The translations under genes were made by a program, and so were the position numbers. From NCBI GenBank assembly GCA_030450335.1, contig JAKDIS010000048.1, positions 1 through 17,286 on the forward strand: DNA of 17,286 nucleotides, given 5' to 3'. The notes below the pieces were generated by a model that saw only the letters and a program-made list of their open reading frames with translations, did not search any database and was not told where the DNA came from. Source of the DNA: Corynebacterium sp. GTDB lineage: Bacteria; Actinomycetota; Actinomycetes; Mycobacteriales; Mycobacteriaceae. Shown piece by piece: positions 1 to 7,071 of the stretch (within the stretch, counting starts at the first letter, position 1; each line of letters begins with the position of its first letter).

Positions 1-362
1 AAACTCGACCGCCCCCGGGGGGGGGCGCCGCCGTCGCCCTGCCAGTCGCCGGTGGCCTCGAGGACCACGCCGCTGGTGGCGACGCGCTCACCGTCCTCGG
101 TGGTGGAGGTGTACAGGATCTTCTCGGCCGTCCCGCCCAGGGTGTCCAGCAGCTGGGGTGCGTCCTGGGAACGGATGACCTCGCCGGGGTCGGCGGGCAG
201 GTCCTGCGGCGGGAGGTAGAACGGGTCGGAGTCGGTGGCGGTGGGTTCGCCGGACGGCGGCGGCCAGCTCAGGTCCTGTGCGACGGCACCGGACAGTCCG
301 ACGGTCAGGGCGGTGGAGACCGCGACCGTGCAACTCAGGATCCTTCTCGTGAAGTGCGTCAT
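1..362 (-). CDS. Secretory lipase (LIP family), N-terminal fragment
   Basis: The gene runs off the left edge; about 120 codons are visible from the ATG at 362. The product starts with a short basic segment (MTHFTRRIL) and a hydrophobic stretch ending in SGAVA before QD, a good Sec signal peptide with likely cleavage near residue 28. The mature start carries FYLPPQDLPADPGEVIRSQDAP (about residues 50-71), followed by KILYTSTTEDG and VATSGVVLEATGDWQGDG. This order is typical of the N-terminal region of actinobacterial secretory (triacylglycerol) lipases, PF03583. The serine nucleophile region lies outside the window. Function as a secreted ester or lipid hydrolase is inferred from family. The last nine or so residues, across a run of nine C and five G at positions 12-25, do not look like the expected continuation. 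That may be a frameshift or sequence error at the edge. Confidence 0.72.
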   Translation of the reverse strand, partial: MTHFTRRILSCTVAVSTALTVGLSGAVAQDLSWPPPSGEPTATDSDPFYLPPQDLPADPGEVIRSQDAPQLLDTLGGTAEKILYTSTTEDGERVATSGVVLEATGDWQGDGGAPPRGRSS

Positions 363-369
363 GCGGTTG

Positions 370-375
370 AGCCTA
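370..375 (-). promoter_or_regulatory. Possible -10 box of the lipase gene
   Basis: Minus strand TAGGCT, of TAnnnT form, ends 7 nt before the ATG at 362 and overlaps an AT-rich TTATAG (378-373). No convincing -35 box is seen at the right spacing. It is consistent with leaderless or near-leaderless transcription. Confidence 0.3.
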
Positions 376-417
376 TAACGGAAGAAACCTTTCGTTGTGA
401 AGTTCAAAGTTTTTGCA

Positions 418-431
418 GTGACGGTGGTCAC
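418..431. repeat. Short palindrome in the lipase-esterase divergent region
   Basis: GTGAC, a 4-nt spacer GGTG, then GTCAC: perfect 5-bp arms. It lies between the two divergent start codons, 17 nt upstream of the predicted esterase -35 box. This is a possible operator for a dimeric regulator. No known motif is recognised, and arms this short can arise by chance. Confidence 0.3.
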
Positions 432-448
432 CCGACGGCGTGGCCTGG

Positions 449-484
449 TTGATTCCGTGCGTCCTGACCAGTAGAAATGGGGGA
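449..484 (+). promoter_or_regulatory. Predicted promoter of the esterase gene
   Basis: TTGATT at 449-454 (-35), a 17-nt spacer, and TAGAAA at 472-477 (-10). The expected transcription start 7 nt downstream falls at 484/485, on the GTG start codon. No separate Shine-Dalgarno sequence can be placed, so leaderless translation from 485 is the simplest reading. Confidence 0.55.
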
Positions 485-1633
485 GTGAATCAGTCCACTC
501 CGCAGCAGCCCGGCGACCCCGCCCCGGTCCAGCGGACCGCGGGCCCCGTCCCTGAACCACTGTCGGATCAGGTCGACGAGGCCCGTCCGGTGCGCCGCCG
601 GATCACCAGGTCCCTTGCCGTCCTCACCGCCACGGTGATGGTCGGCGCCCTGGTGTGGGTCGGGCACGCCCCGGCGGGCGAGAACAACGCTGCGCTGGAG
701 AGCTACCGGGAGCAGACGGCGCGGGAGAACGCGGTCGCCGCCTCGGAGAGCATCGTGCCCACCGCCGCGGAGGCGGAGCTCGGCAACGGCCCCCGGTTGG
801 ATGGCCCGGCCCCCGGCAACTCGAAGAAGATCACCCTGAGCAGCGGCAACCGCACGCGCGAGGGCATCCTGTCGGTGCCTGCCGACTACGACCCGGAGAA
901 GTCCTACCCGGTCCTGCTGGCCTACCACGGGTACCGGGAGACCGCCCAGGGCTTCCACAACTACTCCGGTTTCGACGAGATGGAGGTGATCACCGTCTCG
1001 ATGCAGGGCGTGGGCGACTCCTGGGAGGGCGCGCCGTACTCGCGGACGAAGGACGGGGAGGACGTCCGTTTCACCCGCGACATGCTCGCCGCGCTGAACA
1101 CCACCTACAACGTGGACCGTTCGCGCATCTACGCCGCGGGCATGTCCAACGGCGGTGGCATGGTGGCGAAGCTGGCCTGCCGCGAGCCGCGCCTCTTCGC
1201 CGCGGTCGCCTCCGTCGCCGGCGCGTACTACAGCGGGACGCGCACGAACTGCGTGGAGGACGCCGGGCGCGCCCCGTCCTTCCTCGAGATCCACGGCACG
1301 AAGGATGAGACGATCAACTACCAGGGCGGTTCCCGCCACGGCGGGGTCTACATGGCCGCCCGTGACCTGGTGGAGGACGTCGCGGCGATGAACCACTGCC
1401 AGAGCACGCCGGTGACCACGGCGCTGGCGGGCGACGTGCGTCGTCAGCAGTGGCCGATGTGTTCACCGGGCACCTCGGTGGTGCACCTGCGTGTCGGCGA
1501 CGGCGGGCACACCTGGCCCGGCGACGCGTCCGGGGAGTCCGGCGCGGCGTCGGACTCCGCCGAGGCCACGTCCTACTCACTCGACGCGACGACCGAGGTG
1601 TGGGCCTTCCTCTCCGGCCACCAGCTGACCTAG
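485..1633 (+). CDS. Membrane-anchored PHB depolymerase / feruloyl esterase-like hydrolase
   Basis: The product is 382 aa from GTG 485. An in-frame GTG at 440 would add 15 residues but would place the predicted promoter inside the gene. A proline-rich cytoplasmic N-terminus is followed by RRRITR and one hydrophobic helix at about residues 42-62. There is no lipobox cysteine, so it is probably an N-terminally anchored exported protein. The esterase domain spans about 115-382. GMSNG (nucleophile Ser221), HGTKDE (Asp274) and GGHTWPG (His342) form the alpha/beta-hydrolase triad of the LpqC/PHB-depolymerase family. The AYHGY segment near 146 is a plausible oxyanion strand. Cysteines at about 232, 256, 305 and 326 could form extracytoplasmic disulfides. 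The substrate cannot be read from sequence; a short-chain ester, feruloyl ester or cell-envelope ester are all possible. It diverges from a secreted lipase, and its stop overlaps that of the convergent peptidase gene. Confidence 0.82.
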   Translation: MNQSTPQQPGDPAPVQRTAGPVPEPLSDQVDEARPVRRRITRSLAVLTATVMVGALVWVGHAPAGENNAALESYREQTARENAVAASESIVPTAAEAELGNGPRLDGPAPGNSKKITLSSGNRTREGILSVPADYDPEKSYPVLLAYHGYRETAQGFHNYSGFDEMEVITVSMQGVGDSWEGAPYSRTKDGEDVRFTRDMLAALNTTYNVDRSRIYAAGMSNGGGMVAKLACREPRLFAAVASVAGAYYSGTRTNCVEDAGRAPSFLEIHGTKDETINYQGGSRHGGVYMAARDLVEDVAAMNHCQSTPVTTALAGDVRRQQWPMCSPGTSVVHLRVGDGGHTWPGDASGESGAASDSAEATSYSLDATTEVWAFLSGHQLT

Positions 1634-2976
1634 CTGCCCTGACCTGCCAGTGCGCCCATCGGGTCCCAGGCGGGCAGGACGTGCGGGGTGTCGTCCAACG
1701 CCTCGCGGTACTGCTGCGGCAGGCGGTCGCGGTGCACGGCGATCTCGAAGACGTACTGGTCGAACCAGTTGTCGTTCATCGTCCAGAAGCCCTTCTCCGC
1801 GGCCTTCGGGCCCCAGGAGTTCTCCACGCGCCAGCGCACGGGACGACCCGCCTCGTCGACGTCCACGCCGGTGAGGACCATGGCGTGGGTCATCTGGGAC
1901 TCGCCGGTGAGCAGGCGCTGCTCCTTGGTGAGGTCCAGGTCCACACCGTAGAAGCCCTCGTAGTCGTGCAGGTGGGCGTCCCAGACGCCGCGCTCACGGT
2001 GCGACTGGGCTGCGGTGTCGCAGCCGAACCACACCGGTGTGCCGTCCTGCAGCGCCTCCAGGGCGGCGGCCTTGATCACGTCGACGGGTGCGTTGAGGTA
2101 GGTCACCGGCGCGCCGCCGACGACGTTGCCGAGCTGGTCCACGGTGAAAAGCTCCCCCTTCGGGGAGGACGCCCGGGGGTCGTCGACCACGCACACGTAC
2201 CCGTCGAGGTCGCCGGGCAGGTAGCGGTCGGCGAACTGGCGGGGCGTGAGCTCGCCGACGCGGTGGAACTCGCCCTTGGCGTCGCGGTACTGCCAGACGA
2301 ACCGCTGCGGCGGGGTGCCCAGGTGCACGGTGAGGATGCGGTGCACGTCGGCGAGGGTCTCGCGGTGGACGCTGGTGACGTCCGTTCCGTCCGCGCGCAT
2401 GCGGGACGCCCCGGCACGCAGCGCGGTCGACAGGTCGCGGTTCATCGCCCGGGTGTCGGAGGACGACCGGGTCTCGGGCATGGCGTACTTCGGCACCGCA
2501 CCGTACTTGTCGACGAGGGCGACGAACATGTTCCACTGCCCGCCGTCCTCCACGGGGTCGGCGAGCAGGTGCTGCACGGTCCGGTCCTCGACGTCACGGT
2601 CGGCGAGCCCGGCCATGGCGCCGAGGAAGTGGTTGGCCTTCTCCAGCTTGTCCCAGTAGTGCAGGTAGGTCTGGGAGAGTTCGAGGTCCTTGACGCCCGT
2701 GGTCTCCATGACGTCGCCGCGCAGGGCGTTGAGCCCGGCGAAGATCCAGCAGCGCCCGGACTTCTTCTGGTCGGCGACGGCCCAGGAGTCCAGCTTCACC
2801 GAGGTGGAGCTGTCCGTGGTGGACAGGACGTCGCGGTCGAGGGTGACGGTCTCCACGTTCGTGGCGGTCGCGGCGTTGCGCGCCATGCGGAAGGACGCGT
2901 CGGCGCGCAGGTCGTCGCCGAGGGCGGCCAGACGTGCAGGGTCGAGTGCGGCGGAGGTTGTTGCGGTAGTAGTCAT
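1630..2976 (-). CDS. pepC: C1 aminopeptidase (PepC / bleomycin hydrolase type), second of the pair
   Basis: The product is 448 aa, the normal size for bleomycin hydrolase/PepC cysteine aminopeptidases, which are cytoplasmic homohexamers. The papain-like active site is complete: oxyanion Gln70 and nucleophile Cys76 in DQKKSGRCW, His364 in MTHAM, and Asn386 in VENSWG. The family motif DGGQWNMF lies near 144. The ATG at 2976 shares its A with the TGA stop of the upstream paralogue (TGATG), which indicates translational coupling and sets the start. The C-terminus contains the canonical family ending LPAWDPMGALA and then four extra residues (GQGS). In this family the C-terminal tail lies in the active-site cleft and enforces aminopeptidase specificity, so the extension may matter. 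The stop codon overlaps that of the convergent esterase. Peptide turnover is the likely role. Confidence 0.92.
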   Translation of the reverse strand: MTTTATTSAALDPARLAALGDDLRADASFRMARNAATATNVETVTLDRDVLSTTDSSTSVKLDSWAVADQKKSGRCWIFAGLNALRGDVMETTGVKDLELSQTYLHYWDKLEKANHFLGAMAGLADRDVEDRTVQHLLADPVEDGGQWNMFVALVDKYGAVPKYAMPETRSSSDTRAMNRDLSTALRAGASRMRADGTDVTSVHRETLADVHRILTVHLGTPPQRFVWQYRDAKGEFHRVGELTPRQFADRYLPGDLDGYVCVVDDPRASSPKGELFTVDQLGNVVGGAPVTYLNAPVDVIKAAALEALQDGTPVWFGCDTAAQSHRERGVWDAHLHDYEGFYGVDLDLTKEQRLLTGESQMTHAMVLTGVDVDEAGRPVRWRVENSWGPKAAEKGFWTMNDNWFDQYVFEIAVHRDRLPQQYREALDDTPHVLPAWDPMGALAGQGS

Positions 2977-4343
2977 CAGGCCATCGCATCCCAGATCGGA
3001 AGGTCGGTCGTGTCGCCGCGGTCGAGTGCGGCGACAGCGTCTGTCAGGTCGTCGGGCAGGTCGTCCGTGAGGCGCCGGCGCGGAACGACGACCTGGAAGA
3101 CGTTGTCGGCGAACCAGCTGTCGGCCATGGTGCCGTAGCCGCCGCCGGCGAGTTCGGTGTGCTGGGCGTGGCTCTTGGTGCCCCAGGAGTTCTCCACACG
3201 CCAGCGCACCTCGCCGGAGGGCGAGCGGTCGTAGCCGGTGAACACCATGCCGTGGGTCAGCCGGGATTCGGCGGTGTCCATCTGCTCGGCTTTGGTGGTG
3301 GCGGAGTCGGTGCCGTAGAGGGCGTCGAGTTCGAGCAGGTCGGCGTCCCACACCCCGGCGGTGGCGACGAACTGACGGTTGACGTCGCAGGCGAACCACA
3401 CCGGTTCCCCGGCGTCGAGGCTGTCCTTCACCAGCCGGCGCAGCGTGTCGACGCCGGCGGTGACGTAGCTGAAGTCCGGGGTGTCCCACATGTTGTTCTC
3501 GTGGGTGATGCTGAACGCCCGGCCCGCCTCGTGGCGCGGATCGTGCACCACGCTGACGTAGCTGTCTAGGTCATCGGGCAGCATCTCGGCGGCGAACTGC
3601 AGCGGGGTGTAGGTGCCGCCGCGGTGGAAGCCGTTGTCGGAGTCGCGGTACTGCCAGGTGAACTCCGTGGGCGGCACGCCGAGGTGGATGGCGGTGACGC
3701 GGTAGGCGTCGTCCAGCGTCTTCTCGATCACCGGCTCGGCGGCCTCACCGGCCAGGACGGCGTCGCGCAGGCGCAACGCCCCGCGGCGCAGGACGGTGCG
3801 CAGGCGTCCGTCCAGCTGCGGGGTGCGCCCGGAGGCGAAGGTCTCGGGCATGGCGTAGGACGGCACGGCGCCGTACTTCGCGACGAGGTTGGTGAAGTAG
3901 TTCCACTGCCCGCCGTCGGACGCCGCGCCCTGCAGCAGGGCGGCGACGGTGCGGTCGTCGAGGTCGGTGACGCCGTCGCGGAACTGCCGCTCCAGAGAGC
4001 GCAGCACATGGTTCGACTTCTCGATCTTGTCGAAGAACTGCAGGTAGGTGTGGGAGAACTCGAACTCCTTCACCCCGAGGTCCTCCGCCACGCGGTGGCG
4101 GAAGACGTTGTAGGCGGCGAACATCCAGCAGCGTCCCGACTGCTTCTGGTCGGAGACGCCGAGGCGGTCGAGCTTGACCTCCGTGGTGGGGTCCAGGGCG
4201 GTGACGGCGTCTCGGTTGAGCGCGACGGCGTTGACGTCGGCGGCGGTGACGGCGTTGCGCGCGATGCGCAGCGCCCGGTCGCCGACGGCGGAGTCGCGCA
4301 GCTCCTCGAGCACGGTCGGGGACAGGGGAGGTGAGAAGTTCAT
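2976..4343 (-). CDS. pepC: C1 peptidase (PepC / bleomycin hydrolase type), first of the pair, short tail
   Basis: The product is 455 aa and is paralogous over its full length to the gene immediately downstream. Catalytic residues are all present: Gln66 and Cys72 in DQKQSGRCW, His364 in LTHGM, Asn385 in VENSWG. The DGGQWNYF motif is at about 143-150. It differs from the neighbour by an insertion of roughly ten residues after VENSWGTK (residues 391-400). It also has a truncated C-terminus: it ends WDAMA, whereas typical members and the neighbour continue WDPMGALA. Because the final residues of PepC-type enzymes block the cleft on the non-primed side, a shorter tail could relax the enzyme toward oligo- or endopeptidase activity; this is inference. 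The gene starts at ATG 4343, 22 nt after the natural stop of the HNH gene, and is coupled to the downstream paralogue through TGATG. Confidence 0.92.
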   Translation of the reverse strand: MNFSPPLSPTVLEELRDSAVGDRALRIARNAVTAADVNAVALNRDAVTALDPTTEVKLDRLGVSDQKQSGRCWMFAAYNVFRHRVAEDLGVKEFEFSHTYLQFFDKIEKSNHVLRSLERQFRDGVTDLDDRTVAALLQGAASDGGQWNYFTNLVAKYGAVPSYAMPETFASGRTPQLDGRLRTVLRRGALRLRDAVLAGEAAEPVIEKTLDDAYRVTAIHLGVPPTEFTWQYRDSDNGFHRGGTYTPLQFAAEMLPDDLDSYVSVVHDPRHEAGRAFSITHENNMWDTPDFSYVTAGVDTLRRLVKDSLDAGEPVWFACDVNRQFVATAGVWDADLLELDALYGTDSATTKAEQMDTAESRLTHGMVFTGYDRSPSGEVRWRVENSWGTKSHAQHTELAGGGYGTMADSWFADNVFQVVVPRRRLTDDLPDDLTDAVAALDRGDTTDLPIWDAMA

Positions 4344-4349
4344 GCGTCC

Positions 4350-4361
4350 GTTATACCCTCC
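4350..4361 (-). promoter_or_regulatory. -10 box and/or Shine-Dalgarno before the first pepC
   Basis: On the minus strand GGAGGG (4361-4356) is followed at once by TATAAC (4355-4350), which ends 6 nt before the ATG at 4343. TATAAC is a near-perfect -10 hexamer and would give a leaderless transcript. GGAGGG, 12 nt from the ATG, could instead act as a ribosome site on a longer transcript from the HNH gene. No good -35 box is seen. Confidence 0.45.
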
Positions 4362-4365
4362 GGTG

Positions 4366-4563
4366 TCAGAACGGCACCTCCGCCCCGTCGTCGTGGAACC
4401 CGCCGGTGTTGTGCTCCCGGACCACGGCGTAGCGCCGCGACGCCCGCTCGGCGAAGGTGGTGCGTGCGTAGCCGGCGAGCGGGCCGGAGGGTTCGGTGAC
4501 GAGGGTGTGGCCGTCGTCGACGCTGGTCCACATCACCGTCCCGTCGCCGGCGATGGTCGGGTC
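4366..4563 (-). pseudogene. Detached in-frame 3' end of the HNH endonuclease gene
   Basis: Beyond the TGA at 4566-4564 the same frame stays open for 65 codons to a TGA at 4368-4366. It reads DPTIAGDGTVMWTSVDDGHT, then LVTEPSGPLAGY and so on to AEVPF. The WTS...GH and TEPSG pattern is the usual C-terminal continuation of DUF222/HNH proteins, which normally have LLKTxxWW at this point. So the stop replaces the second Trp of a WW pair (TGG to TGA; C to T on the plus strand at 4564). No start codon with a ribosome site is visible for independent translation. Confidence 0.75.
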
Positions 4564-5679
4564 TCACCAGCCCAGGGTCTTGAGCAGGTGGTGGGCGCGG
4601 CACAGGCACTGCAGGTTGCGGGTGTCGGTGGGTCCGCCGGCGGCGGGGTCGTCGTGGTCGTAGCGCCGCACGTGGTCGAGGTCGCAGTTCGGTGCGGCGA
4701 CGTCGCAGCCCGGGAAGCGGCAGGTGCCGTCGCGGCCGCGGACGAAGGTGCGGATCTGGGCGGTGGGGACGTAGGACTCCACCTGGTCGTGCCCGGCGAC
4801 GCGCAGGTGGGTGACGCGCTCCATGAACTGCTCGGTGGCCATCGCGTCCAGCCAGTGGCCGGAGTCGGTGGCGGCGGTGGCGCCGTCGATGTCGCGGTAG
4901 AGGTTGAGCGTGACCTTCACCTCCGCGGTGCCGCGGGCCAGGTGCATCATCGCGTCCGCGCGGGAACACCCCTGGTCCCGGCAGACCGCGTCGAGCACGG
5001 TGAGGAACTCCTCGGCCTCGACGGCGGGCAGGACGGCGGTGATCGCCGTGGTCTCCTGGTCGTAGGTGTCCACGTTGACCTGACGCCGCGGCCGCTCGGC
5101 GGTGGTGGGTGCGGCGTTCGGGTCCAGGGGGCGGGCGAGCTCGTCGACGTCGTCGATGGCCTTGGCGATCCGGTTGTACAGCGTGCGGGGACCGGGCATG
5201 GCCTGCTCGTCGCGTCGCGGGGTGAGTACCTTGATCAGTGCCGTCTCCACCTCGGCGAGGAGTGCGGGGTCGTCCTGAGCGACGCCGTCGGCGGCACGGG
5301 CCAGGACACGCAGATGGTCGTAGCCGAGCATGCCGCGGCCCAGGTGCACGGACAGACGCGGCATGCGCAGGCAGAGCAGCCCGACGTCGCAGAAGGTCTC
5401 CGCACGTCCGCGGGTGATGGAGGTCTGCGCCTGCAGGCGTGAGTAGTGCTCGGTGACGTCCGCGTCGTCCAGCGGGGTGGAGGCGCGGGCGAGGTCGAGC
5501 ATTGCCACGTTCATGCGGCGGGTCGCGCTCACGGCGGGGGAGGTGTCGACCTCGACCGACCAGTGGGGGCGGTGGCCGAGGTCCCCCATGAGCTCGTTGG
5601 CGACGATGTCGAGTTGGCGAAGGAAGTGGGCGTCCTCCCGGAAGCCGTGACGTGGTGGCGGTGGTGTGGTGTCCGTCAT
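4564..5679 (-). CDS. DUF222/HNH endonuclease (13E12-repeat type), truncated by a nonsense codon
   Basis: The product is 371 aa from ATG 5679. ATGs at 5709 and 5742 are in frame, but the one at 5742 lies inside the SOS box. The N-terminal two thirds match the DUF222 helical region of actinobacterial 13E12-type proteins ([22 protein letters not shown] and VNVDTYD segments). The C-terminal HNH domain at about 319-371 has paired cysteines in TCRFPGC, the CDLDHV motif (His336), Asn355 and [11 protein letters not shown] (His363/His364). All metal and catalytic residues therefore precede the premature stop. What is lost is a 66-residue tail, which usually supplies the last strand of the fold. The protein could be active, impaired or unstable. 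Natural full length would be about 437 aa. The upstream LexA box suggests DNA-damage induction, as described for mycobacterial 13E12 genes. Family members are often mobile or repeated, but no flanking repeats are seen here. Confidence 0.8.
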   Translation of the reverse strand: MTDTTPPPPRHGFREDAHFLRQLDIVANELMGDLGHRPHWSVEVDTSPAVSATRRMNVAMLDLARASTPLDDADVTEHYSRLQAQTSITRGRAETFCDVGLLCLRMPRLSVHLGRGMLGYDHLRVLARAADGVAQDDPALLAEVETALIKVLTPRRDEQAMPGPRTLYNRIAKAIDDVDELARPLDPNAAPTTAERPRRQVNVDTYDQETTAITAVLPAVEAEEFLTVLDAVCRDQGCSRADAMMHLARGTAEVKVTLNLYRDIDGATAATDSGHWLDAMATEQFMERVTHLRVAGHDQVESYVPTAQIRTFVRGRDGTCRFPGCDVAAPNCDLDHVRRYDHDDPAAGGPTDTRNLQCLCRAHHLLKTLGW

Positions 5680-5732
5680 GTCGATCACGCTATCAAGGGC
5701 CCCGGACATGAAACGACGGAAAGGCGAATCGA

Positions 5733-5748
5733 TCGAACACATGTTCGT
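5733..5748. promoter_or_regulatory. LexA (SOS) box
   Basis: TCGAACACATGTTCGT matches the actinobacterial SOS box TCGAAC-N4-GTTCGA at 11 of 12 fixed positions; only the last base differs. It lies 54 nt upstream of the HNH start at 5679 and 54 nt upstream of the divergent M18 gene at 5803. By precedent with mycobacterial 13E12 genes, the HNH gene is the likelier target. Confidence 0.75.
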
Positions 5749-5789
5749 CTTACTGCAGGGCCGACGGTGTCGGTGTCCGTGACGGGTGG

Positions 5790-5795
5790 TTTACT
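5790..5795 (+). promoter_or_regulatory. Possible -10 box of the M18 aminopeptidase gene
   Basis: TTTACT ends 7 nt before the ATG at 5803. No Shine-Dalgarno sequence is visible before that ATG, which fits leaderless expression. No convincing -35 box is found 17 nt upstream. Confidence 0.35.
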
Positions 5796-5802
5796 GGTGG
5801 CC

Positions 5803-7071
5803 ATGACAGGCACCGCCGACTATCTCGACTTTATTGACTTCATTGACGCGTCCCCCAGCAGCTACCACGCGGCCGCCGAGGTGGCGTCCCGGCTCGCCGC
5901 CGCCGGCTTCCACCGGCAGGACGAGAAGGAGACGTGGGACGCCTCGCCCGGCGGGCACTACATCGTGCGCGGTGGGGCGGTGCTGGCCTGGCGCGTCCCC
6001 GAGGGGACGGCCGACAGGTTCCGCATCGTCGGCTCCCACACGGACTCCCCGGGGCTGAAACTCAAGCCCGTCGGCGACATCGTCGGGCCCGGAGGGTGGC
6101 GTCAGGCCGCCGTCGAGGTCTACGGCGGGGCCATCCTGCCCGCCTGGCTGGACCGCGAACTGCGGCTCGCCGGACGGGTCGTCCTCGCCGACGGCAGCGA
6201 GCACCTGGTGCGCACCGCCCCGGTGCTGCGCGTCCCGCACCTGGCCATCCACCTGGACCGCAGCGTGAACAGCGGCTTCACCCTCGACCGGCAGCAGCAC
6301 ATGCAGCCGGTGTTCGCCGTCGGTGACGGCTCGCCGACGATCGGCGAGGTCGTCGCCGGTGCGCTCGACGTGCCCGACGTGCACGCCGACGACATCCTCG
6401 CCCACGACCTGATCACCGTCGACGCCCAGCGCGGCGAGGTCTTCGGTGCACGCGGTGACTTCATCGCCGCCGGGCGCATGGACAACCTCAGCAGCGTCTT
6501 CACCTCCCTGGAGGCCTTCCTCTCGGCGGAGGACGTCGACGGGGTCGTCCCGGTGCTCGCAGCCTTCGACCACGAGGAGGTCGGCAGCGCGACGACGAGT
6601 GGCGCGGCCGGACCCGTGCTCGAGGACGTGCTGACGCGGACCTCCACGGCGCTGGGGGCGGACGTGGAGGGTACCCGGGCGATGTTCGCCCGGTCGTCCT
6701 GCGTCTCCGCCGACGCCGCCCACTCCGTGCACCCGAACTACGCGGGCAAGCACGACGCGGTCAACCGCCCCGTCGTCAACGGCGGCCCGGTGCTGAAGGT
6801 CAACGCCAACCAGCGCTACGCCTCCGACGCCGCCACCTCCGCGGCGTGGCGCGCGGCATGCCGTGCCGCCGGGGCCCCCGACCAGGTCTTCGCCGGCCAC
6901 AACGACGTCCCCTGTGGCTCGACCATCGGGCCGATCACCGCCACCCGGCTCGGCATCCCCACCGTCGACGTCGGTATCCCGCTGCTGTCGATGCATTCGG
7001 CCCGGGAGATGGCCGGGGTCCACGACCTGTCCTGGTTCACCGACACGCTGAAGGCCTGGTGGGAGCAGTGA
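5803..7071 (+). CDS. M18 family metalloaminopeptidase
   Basis: The product is 422 aa, normal for bacterial M18 (aspartyl-aminopeptidase/ApeB-like) enzymes, which are cytoplasmic dodecameric zinc peptidases. The set of ligands is present: His79 in GSHTDSPGLKLKP, bridging Asp227 in GRMDN, Glu258/Glu259 in DHEEVGS (general base and ligand), Asp304 in SADAAHSVHP, and His398 in LLSMHSARE. The substrate-region motif CGSTIGPI is at 371-378. ATG 5803 fits the usual N-terminus YLDFIDASPSSYH; the frame stays open upstream, but that extension is not family-like. The stop overlaps the GTG of trmL by 4 nt (GTGA), so the two are co-transcribed. The enzyme releases N-terminal acidic or neutral residues from peptides; exact specificity is not readable. 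Confidence 0.93.
   Translation: MTGTADYLDFIDFIDASPSSYHAAAEVASRLAAAGFHRQDEKETWDASPGGHYIVRGGAVLAWRVPEGTADRFRIVGSHTDSPGLKLKPVGDIVGPGGWRQAAVEVYGGAILPAWLDRELRLAGRVVLADGSEHLVRTAPVLRVPHLAIHLDRSVNSGFTLDRQQHMQPVFAVGDGSPTIGEVVAGALDVPDVHADDILAHDLITVDAQRGEVFGARGDFIAAGRMDNLSSVFTSLEAFLSAEDVDGVVPVLAAFDHEEVGSATTSGAAGPVLEDVLTRTSTALGADVEGTRAMFARSSCVSADAAHSVHPNYAGKHDAVNRPVVNGGPVLKVNANQRYASDAATSAAWRAACRAAGAPDQVFAGHNDVPCGSTIGPITATRLGIPTVDVGIPLLSMHSAREMAGVHDLSWFTDTLKAWWEQ

Noticed and set aside
1450..3138. Long plus-strand open frame opposite the two pepC genes (562 codons).
   Set aside because: It is antisense to genes with intact catalytic motifs, is rich in Val, Gly, His and Arg as shadow frames in high-GC DNA are, and shows no family motif.
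4564..4566. TGA in the HNH gene as selenocysteine or as a recoded Trp codon.
   Set aside because: No SECIS-like hairpin or Sec machinery is seen, and other genes in the window use TGA as a normal stop. A TGG to TGA nonsense mutation is simpler.
5740..5742. ATG at 5742 as the HNH start.
   Set aside because: It lies inside the SOS box and would add 21 residues with no family resemblance; ATG 5679 gives a more usual N-terminus.
5791..7023. 410-codon minus-strand open frame opposite the M18 aminopeptidase.
   Set aside because: The composition is a typical GC-rich antisense shadow, and the plus strand carries the complete M18 ligand set.
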